The position numbers and the translations under genes were made by a program. Below are positions 1 through 5,525 of a stretch of DNA of 15,759 nt, piece by piece (within the stretch, counting starts at the first letter, position 1; each line of letters opens with the position of its first letter). The stretch is from Phycisphaerae bacterium. GTDB lineage: Bacteria > Planctomycetota > Phycisphaerae > Phycisphaerales > SM1A02. Under the pieces are notes generated by a model, which saw only the letters and a program-made list of their open reading frames with translations, did not search any database and was not told where the DNA came from. Location of the stretch: contig VGXJ01000012.1 in the NCBI GenBank assembly GCA_016873375.1, positions 1-15,759 on the forward strand, read 5' to 3'.

Positions 1-493
1 GCTTGTGGGGAGTTCGAATCTCGATATCCGCAGTCGCCTTGATGCCGAGAGAAAGGAACTCGCGTTCTCTATCGACACCAACACGTTTGATTACTGTGCC
101 CTTCGGCAATCGCTTTGGCTTTTTTAACGCCTTGATCAGCAACCCCTCCTCAAGCCATCCCAACGCGACATCAAACGCATACTCCTCGGTGTGGCGGCGA
201 TCCGTGAGGAAGGGACGCGTTCTCAGTCGATCACGAATCAGGCGCCATGAGATAGGCGACAGCTCGTCTTTGAGGAGTTCGAGAACCAGTTGCGCTTTGG
301 AAATTGTTGTTCCAGTAAAGCAACCTATGAGGATCTGCTGAGTGAAAGGGCCAAGGGTCATGTTTTGCGCAGCTAGCAACTTCTCAAACGAGCTGCGCTT
401 CTCCGCATATAGCTCGCCTGTTCGTGATCGAATGATCCCGTGCAAGTATGAGGGTTGAGTTCCACCGGAGGGCGAGTGCGTACGCGAACTCAT
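1..493 (-). CDS. Hypothetical protein, 3' part outside the window
   Basis: The minus-strand frame is open from an ATG at 493 to the left edge, giving 164 codons with no stop. The first in-frame stop upstream is a TAG near 554, and no in-frame ATG lies between it and 493. The protein begins MSSRTHSPSGGTQPSYLHGI and looks soluble and mostly helical. Residues about 50-120 (LILIGCFTG-like start, then SPISWRLIRDRL) could form a helical or winged-helix segment. The last visible stretch, GIKATADIEIRTPHK, is beta-like. I do not recognise a family and assign no function. The DNA is close to half GC by eye, lower than everything to the right, and its codon use is less GC-biased, so it may be acquired DNA. 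No clear ribosome binding site precedes the ATG. Confidence covers the reading frame only. Confidence 0.6.
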   Translation of the reverse strand, partial: MSSRTHSPSGGTQPSYLHGIIRSRTGELYAEKRSSFEKLLAAQNMTLGPFTQQILIGCFTGTTISKAQLVLELLKDELSPISWRLIRDRLRTRPFLTDRRHTEEYAFDVALGWLEEGLLIKALKKPKRLPKGTVIKRVGVDREREFLSLGIKATADIEIRTPHK

Positions 494-600
494 ACCGGCA
501 TGATATGTCGCATCACATCGAGGTAGTGACAGGGGTGCGCTGAACAGGTCCACCCACTATGAGAGACTCTTGCGGCCCACGGCGCTCGCATCGACCCCGA

Positions 601-1245
601 TCACCGAAGCCGACCGCCTCGGATCGCCCGCGACCAGTACACGATGACGGGCGTCAGCAGCACCGTTGGAGCGATCCACGGAACCCAGCCCGGATCGAAC
701 CGCACGTTGACGACCACCAAGGCAGTCACGACCGCGATCGTCGCAGCCATCATGCGGGTCATGTGCTGGGCAATTCGTTCGACGCCCTCCAGTGGACGCT
801 TCCAGCACCGCACGTCGGCGACCGAGAGCATGAGGCCGATCGCGCCAAAGGCGAGCAGCACAACGCCGCCTGAGGCGCCCACGCGCAGCGAGAGCCCGCC
901 CCATCCGAGCATCAGCGTGGCAATCACCATCATGATGATGGCTGCGATGCGGTCGATCCACACATGCGCGTGACGTAGCCGCACGGCCTGACGCCAACCG
1001 GTGAGCGCGAGGTATCCGCTGAAGATTGCCGCAAGCAGCAGCAGCAGCTTGCCCCCGAGGAGTGAAAGCGGGATCGCCGTCGCGCAGACGCCGAGCATGG
1101 CCCAAGCGAATGTTCGTCCCGACAGGACATGCATGCGCTGCGGAAGCCCGAGCGCCTTGACTGACGATGCCGCCAGCGCGGCAACCAGCGAGAGCACCCC
1201 TGTGGCAACATGCAGGGCGATCAGAAGTTGCTTCAGGATCTCCAT
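601..1245 (-). CDS. Multi-pass membrane protein (DUF2306-like)
   Basis: A 214-residue integral membrane protein with about seven hydrophobic segments, at roughly residues 6-27, 44-63, 66-84, 99-119, 124-145, 165-182 and 187-205. The N-terminal LHVATGVLSLVAAL, a conserved-looking His 39 after a short polar loop (QRMHVLSGR), the GYLALTGWR motif and the HMTRMMAATIAVVTALVVVN segment with His 161 resemble uncharacterised bacterial membrane proteins of the DUF2306 type. That name is from memory and should be confirmed by a profile search. The recurring histidines (12, 39, 161) at membrane edges could bind haem or metal, but this is inference. The start is fixed by an in-frame TAG five codons upstream. 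No Shine-Dalgarno is visible. Overlapping frames on both strands are shadows. Confidence 0.8.
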   Translation of the reverse strand: MEILKQLLIALHVATGVLSLVAALAASSVKALGLPQRMHVLSGRTFAWAMLGVCATAIPLSLLGGKLLLLLAAIFSGYLALTGWRQAVRLRHAHVWIDRIAAIIMMVIATLMLGWGGLSLRVGASGGVVLLAFGAIGLMLSVADVRCWKRPLEGVERIAQHMTRMMAATIAVVTALVVVNVRFDPGWVPWIAPTVLLTPVIVYWSRAIRGGRLR

Positions 1246-1376
1246 GCGCTGGACACGCTACCGCGCGCTGCTCCTGCTGGACTGAAACGGTCCCTCGGCC
1301 TCTGTGCTACCGCGCGAGATCTCCGCGCACGCAACCCCCTGCCGCGAAAGCGCGTCCGCGCCCGGCAAAACGCAAA

Positions 1377-1400
1377 CGCCCCGGCCGTGAGGCCAGGGCG
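1377..1400 (-). terminator. Hairpin downstream of the antitoxin gene, likely terminator
   Basis: A 10-base-pair stem with one C-A mismatch (1377-1386 with 1391-1400) closes a GTGA loop. Read on the minus strand it is followed by GTTTGCGTTTTGC, a T-rich though interrupted tract. It lies downstream of the antitoxin gene and of the tRNA-end-like fragment, so it could terminate either transcript. Confidence 0.45.
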
Positions 1401-1439
1401 CTCACTCTGAACCGTTCGGCGTGGCGCTTTCGCACGCGC

Positions 1440-1462
1440 CTCTTGAAGTAGGGCGGGCTGGA
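1440..1462 (-). repeat. 23-nt near-copy of the initiator tRNA 3' end and flank
   Basis: This segment matches 8821-8843 at 21 of 23 positions in the same orientation. The first 12 bases (CTCTTGAAGTAG) are identical and the mismatches fall at 1452 and 1454. At 8821-8843 the match covers the last bases of the initiator tRNA gene plus its 3' flank. Beyond it, minus-strand bases near 1463-1475 still contain a T-loop-like TTCGAAA, but the expected 5' T-stem strand does not pair. This is therefore a fragment and not a second functional tRNA. It may be an attachment-site remnant, which is inference. Confidence 0.45.
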
Positions 1463-1569
1463 CGGGTTTCGAACGGCCGGTGGCTTCTGGGGTGCCGAGA
1501 AGGCTGAATGGCCCCTCGTGGGTCCCTGGAATCAGGGTTCCAGATCGCGTGAGTTCACCGAACGCCGCA

Positions 1570-1944
1570 TCATGCGGCCGACGCATGCAGGCGGACGCCG
1601 AGCGCCTGCGCGACACGCATGATGGTCTCGAGGCGCGGATGCGAGGAAGGATGCAGCGCCTTGTACAGGCTCTCGCGCCCCAGGCCCGAGCGCTTGGCGA
1701 CCTGCGCCATGCCTTGAGCACGGGCGACTTCGCCGAGTGCACGGATGAGCACCGCTGGCTCGCCCGTCTCGAGCGCAGCGTCGATGAACTCCGCCACAGC
1801 CTCGTCGGAGTCGAGGAACTTGGCCGCGTCGAAGGCGGACAGCTTCGCGTCCTTTCCGAGCTTCACACTCTTGCGTGGCTTCGCTGCGGCTCGGGCCTTG
1901 CGGGTCGGCCGCTTGGGGGAAATGTTGCGCTGTTTCGAGGTCAT
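1570..1944 (-). CDS. HigA-like addiction module antidote protein
   Basis: A 124-residue DNA-binding antitoxin. From about residue 37 (FDAAKFLDSDEAVAEFIDAAL) to the end it follows the TIGR02684-type antidote pattern. Residues about 70-120 form a Cro/CI-type helix-turn-helix with the hallmark GMAQVAKRSGLGRESLYKAL and a final ALGVRLHA. Members normally neutralise a HigB/RelE-type toxin encoded just upstream and repress their own operon. Here the start codon overlaps the toxin-frame stop as ATGA (1944-1941), the usual coupling in these modules. The upstream toxin reading frame is broken, so this antitoxin appears orphaned. The first 33 residues are an unusual Lys/Arg-rich extension beyond the usual family length of roughly 100 residues. 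They could be genuine or a sign that translation starts later, but no good internal ATG precedes the conserved part. Confidence 0.9.
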   Translation of the reverse strand: MTSKQRNISPKRPTRKARAAAKPRKSVKLGKDAKLSAFDAAKFLDSDEAVAEFIDAALETGEPAVLIRALGEVARAQGMAQVAKRSGLGRESLYKALHPSSHPRLETIMRVAQALGVRLHASAA

Positions 1945-2099
1945 CGTCCTGGCTCCTTGGGATCACTGAGTTCCGCTGCGAGTCGTCGCGCCGACTCGAT
2001 GTCACGCCGCTGCGATTGCCTGTCGCCCCCTGCGAGCAGGATGACGAGAATGTCGCCGCGACGACCGGTTCCACCCCCAACCCACCACCAATCCTCGAC
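1941..2099 (-). pseudogene. 3' remnant of a HigB/RelE-like toxin gene
   Basis: Between a TAA (2102-2100) and a TGA (1943-1941), one minus-strand frame encodes 52 residues. They include GDILVILLAGGDRQSQRRDI followed by ESARRLAAEL. This is the C-terminal signature of the TIGR02683 / HigB-type killer family, whose members typically carry a motif like 'LLAGGDKSTQ.RDI..A'. Its stop overlaps the antitoxin ATG, as in intact modules. There is no start codon in the stretch, and stops lie upstream at 2102 and further on. I searched the other two minus frames up to about 2300 and found no recognisable N-terminal half (no GPGYRVYF-like motif). The toxin is therefore truncated or scrambled, probably inactive, with only the end under or near the antitoxin preserved. 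Confidence 0.75.
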
Positions 2100-2390
2100 T
2101 TATCGCCGCTATGCCACCGACCGCGCGCGTCCGAGGCATCTCCTGCTGGGCGAGAGCTATCTGAGCCCCAGCAGGGTGCATGCCGAGGGCGCGCGCGGAC
2201 CATTTCAAAGTCGCCGTGGATATCGCATGGAATCGTCGCGACCATCGGCGGCGAACGTACGGCTGGAGCGCGGTGGTGAGGCGCCTCGGCACAGGCATTT
2301 CCAGAAAAACAATGTTGACAATCGCAAGTCAAGGTTTATTTTCTCGTTGACGACGCGCCCGACGCGGCGCTCCAGTGAGGGAGACTGCGC
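2100..2390. other. Intergenic region upstream of the large exported protein
   Basis: No supported gene. The sequence on the toxin side is presumably decayed module DNA. The right-hand end, from about 2300, is the most AT-rich stretch of this interval and carries a promoter-like pair of hexamers and a ribosome binding site for the gene at 2391. Confidence 0.4.
2315..2342 (+). promoter_or_regulatory. Candidate sigma70-type promoter for the beta-helix protein gene
   Basis: A perfect TTGACA (2315-2320) and a TATTTT (2337-2342, four of six consensus bases) are separated by 16 bases in a locally AT-rich patch. Initiation near 2349 would leave a leader of about 40 bases. The leader contains a GAGGGAG-like ribosome binding site at 2377-2383, eight bases before the ATG at 2391. 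Confidence 0.45.
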
Positions 2391-5300
2391 ATGTGCTCGA
2401 CATTGAGTGTGCCGATTGTCTTGGTGGCGGCGGCGCTTGCCGGTCTCTTCGGTCTCTCCGCGCCGGTGGCGGCGGGAGCCGACTGCAACGGGAACGGCAT
2501 CGACGATCGCTCCGACCTGCGTGCAGGCACGAGCAGCGACTGTGATGGCGACGGCATTCCGGACGAGTGCCAACTGCCGTTCACGTACACACTCGAAGAC
2601 TCCATCGCCGAGGCGGGCGTCATCTCCGACGGGACATATACAGCGTGGCTCAATCGCTTCGTCGTAAGCGGCGGCTTCGACACGATCACGCATGTGGATA
2701 TGAAGATTGGAAGCGCACTCGTGGGATCGACAATGACGGTGTACGTCTGGAGTGATCCTGACGGAGACGGCAACCCGAGCGATGCCGCCGTCCTCTCGTC
2801 GTTGCAGGTACTCGTCCTGCGGGGAATGGACGATCCGCAACTGATGAATCGCTTCGATCTCCCTGATGTTTCCGTAGGATCCGTTGGAACGTCGTTCTTC
2901 GTGGGCGCCGTCATCGAAGCGCCGGACGTGGGCGGCGCCGCGATAGATCTGACGGCGCCGCATCAGGCCGGTGTGAGCTGGATCGTCGGCCGAGACATGC
3001 CGATCGATGCGAACGACCTCTCAGCAGACGCCGTCGAGTTCGCGCCGATCGAAGCGAGCTTCAGCGGAAACTGGGTGCTCCGCGCGATTGATGCGTCCGG
3101 CGCCGGCGAGGATTGCAACGGCAACGGAGTGCTCGACGAGTGTGATCTTCTGCCTTCGGAGTTCGGTTTCGGCGTCGCGCACTGGCGCTGTGAGACCCTT
3201 CGGCGTGGAGTCGTCGAAGACAGCGGGCCTGGCGGACTTGACGGTGCGGCGAATGAAATCCCCTCGCTCTCAGCGACGGTTCCTGTCGGCATCGTGCCGC
3301 AGAGCGGATTCGCCAACGCTGCCTCGCTCGTCCTTACGACAACCTCCGCGATCGGATACTTCGACGTTGCCGATGCAGGCGGGGCTCTGAGTGTCGGCGT
3401 CGGAAGCTTCACCATCGAGGCGTGGGTGAAGCTCAGTGCTCTCGGGGGGCCGACGACGGCGGCGCGTCAATGGCTCTGTCAGAAGAAGGCGATCGCCAGC
3501 GCCGACAGCACGCTTGATTACGGTGTTCTTGTGCAGTCTGGAAACTTCGGCGGAAGCGGCCGAAATCTTGCCTTCGTCTATGGAACGGGAAGCTCGAGTC
3601 AGGCGATCGTGAGTGCGCTCGCGATCGAGGACACGACGTCGTGGCACTTCGTCAGCGTTGCCTACGACGCATCGATTGCGACGCTTCGATTCGGACTCGA
3701 CGGTGCATTTGAAACGTTGAGTCTCGTGAAACCGGCGCAGACGAACGGCGGACCGTTACGAGTCGGCGCGCACACATCGAACACAGGTGTGGCCAATCAG
3801 CAGCTGCGCGGGGCGATCGACGAGATGCGCTTGACGAAGGCATACTTGCCCTCGGCTCAGCTTCTCGACAGCGAGCCGCAGGCGTTCTCGAGTGACTGCA
3901 ACGCCAACGGCTCTCCCGACGACTGCGAGCCCGACTGCAACGAGAACGGCGTTCCGGATGACTGCGATATCGCCGCCGGGTCAACCGACGATGACAACAA
4001 CGGAATCCCGGACTCCTGCGAGACAGCCGGCGAGTGGAGCGTTCCCGGCGAGTTTCCATCGATCCAGGCGGCGATCGACGGATCGCTTTCCGGATCAACA
4101 ATCATCGTTGCAGCCGGAACATATGAAGAGCGCATCGACTTTCGCGGCAAGGCGATCGAGGTGCGCAGCCTCGACGGCCCTAATGTCACGATCATCGACG
4201 GTAACGGCGGCCACGTGGTCACGGTCGCAACCAACGAAGGTCCGGAGTCGATCCTGCGCGGCTTCACAATCACCGGCGGCAGCGGGCCGGGCGATGGTGG
4301 AGGCGGGATCCTATGCATCAACAGTTCGCCGCTCATCGACGAGTGCATCGTGCGCGACAACACGTCGGTCGAGTTTGGAGGCGGGATGCTCGTCGTTGGT
4401 AACGCCGGCCCGACGGTGCGCAAGACCATCTTCAAGGACAACGTTGCAGCCAACGGTGGCGGTGGCATCTGCGCGCTTCTCGACAATACGACGATCGTTG
4501 TTGAGGATTGCGTATTCGAGGGCAACTCATCCGACGTGGGGCTCGGAGGCGCGATCGGCTGCCAGAACGGCGCGCTGTGGCTCTTCCGCACTCGACTCGC
4601 CGGCAATAGTGCTGGTGAGTACGGCGGCGGCGTGGGCATCGCCTTCTCCGGGTTTCAGCAGCATCGACTGGTCGGCAACGAATTCATCGGGAACAACTCC
4701 GCAGAGGAAGGCGGTGGTCTGTACTTCCTCGCAGCGGGCGACATTAAAGTGGTCAACAACCTCTTCGTACAGAACGCATCGAGAAACGGCGGCGCGATCT
4801 ACTGCCGACAGACGGGCGCAGTCGTCAACGCCACGATCGTGGGAAACACGGCCGAAGAGACCGGGGCAGGCATCTTCTACGACGCAGGAGGCGCGGGCCT
4901 CTTCGTAGTGAACTCCATCGTTCGCGACAATGTGGCGGCCGAGTCACCGAACATCGCGTACACCGATGGAGTGGCGGCAGTCACCTTCTGCAACGTTGAA
5001 GGAGGCTGGCCCGGACTCGGCAACGTGGACACGGAGCCGCTCTTCATCGACGAACGGCGCGGCGACTATCGACTCGCATCGGGTTCGCCGTGCATCGACG
5101 CAGGCGACTCCACCGTGTCGGCAATCGCCGGCGGCGGCGTCGATCTCGGCGGCAATCCTCGGATTGTCGATGACCCTGCGATCGTCGACACAGGCATTGA
5201 GTCACCGCTTGGTGGTGTGATCGACATCGGGGCACATGAACGACAGCCCGACGGCACGATTTGTGTTGCCGACTTTGATGGGAGCGGCGTGGTTGATGGC

Positions 5301-5420
5301 GCGGATCTTGGCACGCTGCTCGGCTCGTGGGGCGAGCCAGGCGCCGATCTCAACGGCGACGAAACGACCAATGGCGCCGACCTTGGGATACTCCTCAGTG
5401 CGTGGGGGAGTTGTCCCTGA
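2391..5420 (+). CDS. Exported LamG / right-handed beta-helix protein with dockerin-like C-terminus
   Basis: A 1009-residue exported protein. Residues 1-30 form a signal peptide with cleavage probably after VAAGA (about 30). A Cys/Asp/Asn-rich calcium-binding type motif (DCNGNGIDD) follows at 31-39, with similar motifs at 51-60, 241-251, 502-525 and 533-543. Residues about 262-490 resemble a LamG / concanavalin-like fold (GSFTIEAWVKL, WHFVSVAYD, RGAIDEMRLTKAYL). Residues 550-850 are a right-handed beta-helix with FPSIQAAIDG at the start and repeated 'GGG(I/M)' and 'I..N' rungs. Residues 890-950 (DYRLASGSPCIDAGD to VIDIGAHE) match the 'choice-of-anchor Q' type ending. Residues 961-1007 are two EF-hand-like dockerin-type repeats (DFDGSGVVDGADLGTLLGSW, then DLNGDETTNGADLGILLSAW). 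The likely role is a secreted adhesin or glycan-binding protein; catalytic activity cannot be shown. The start is supported by the signal peptide and ribosome binding site. It probably shares a transcript with the next gene. Confidence 0.88.
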   Translation: MCSTLSVPIVLVAAALAGLFGLSAPVAAGADCNGNGIDDRSDLRAGTSSDCDGDGIPDECQLPFTYTLEDSIAEAGVISDGTYTAWLNRFVVSGGFDTITHVDMKIGSALVGSTMTVYVWSDPDGDGNPSDAAVLSSLQVLVLRGMDDPQLMNRFDLPDVSVGSVGTSFFVGAVIEAPDVGGAAIDLTAPHQAGVSWIVGRDMPIDANDLSADAVEFAPIEASFSGNWVLRAIDASGAGEDCNGNGVLDECDLLPSEFGFGVAHWRCETLRRGVVEDSGPGGLDGAANEIPSLSATVPVGIVPQSGFANAASLVLTTTSAIGYFDVADAGGALSVGVGSFTIEAWVKLSALGGPTTAARQWLCQKKAIASADSTLDYGVLVQSGNFGGSGRNLAFVYGTGSSSQAIVSALAIEDTTSWHFVSVAYDASIATLRFGLDGAFETLSLVKPAQTNGGPLRVGAHTSNTGVANQQLRGAIDEMRLTKAYLPSAQLLDSEPQAFSSDCNANGSPDDCEPDCNENGVPDDCDIAAGSTDDDNNGIPDSCETAGEWSVPGEFPSIQAAIDGSLSGSTIIVAAGTYEERIDFRGKAIEVRSLDGPNVTIIDGNGGHVVTVATNEGPESILRGFTITGGSGPGDGGGGILCINSSPLIDECIVRDNTSVEFGGGMLVVGNAGPTVRKTIFKDNVAANGGGGICALLDNTTIVVEDCVFEGNSSDVGLGGAIGCQNGALWLFRTRLAGNSAGEYGGGVGIAFSGFQQHRLVGNEFIGNNSAEEGGGLYFLAAGDIKVVNNLFVQNASRNGGAIYCRQTGAVVNATIVGNTAEETGAGIFYDAGGAGLFVVNSIVRDNVAAESPNIAYTDGVAAVTFCNVEGGWPGLGNVDTEPLFIDERRGDYRLASGSPCIDAGDSTVSAIAGGGVDLGGNPRIVDDPAIVDTGIESPLGGVIDIGAHERQPDGTICVADFDGSGVVDGADLGTLLGSWGEPGADLNGDETTNGADLGILLSAWGSCP

Positions 5421-5525
5421 CGCGCTGCGCGTGCGGTGCTGACGGCGCACATCGGGAGACCTCTGCGAAACGCCCTCGACGCGCGTCGTGACGGCGCGAT
5501 TCATCGTGATCCCTGAGAGATAGAC

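Larger units (their letters stand above)
1246..1569. other. Intergenic region with hairpins and a tRNA-end-like fragment
   Basis: I see no supported gene in these 324 bases. They contain a strong hairpin (1377-1400), a 23-base segment resembling the 3' end of the initiator tRNA gene and its flank (1440-1462), and two mutually exclusive short hairpins: CCCTG (1524-1528) with CAGGG (1533-1537), and CTGGAA (1526-1531) with TTCCAG (1538-1543). Open frames here show no recognisable protein. Confidence 0.5.

Noticed and set aside
3..341. Plus-strand frame of 112 codons at the left edge
   Set aside because: The minus strand over the same bases is open for the full 493 bases to the edge with more protein-like composition; the plus frame is Ser/Arg-rich and looks like its shadow.
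1440..1545. A second complete tRNA gene on the minus strand
   Set aside because: A T-loop-like TTCGAAA is present, but the T-stem does not pair and I find no D-arm, anticodon stem or matching acceptor strand.
1532..2332. Minus-strand frame of 266 codons containing a GDKS motif reminiscent of the toxin
   Set aside because: The GDKS here is in a different frame from the genuine toxin C-terminus, and its flanking residues do not fit the family; it is coincidental.
1480..2406. Plus-strand frame of 308 codons over the antitoxin region
   Set aside because: It is antisense to the clearly recognisable antitoxin, has Arg/Ser-rich shadow composition, and overlaps the ribosome binding site of the next gene.
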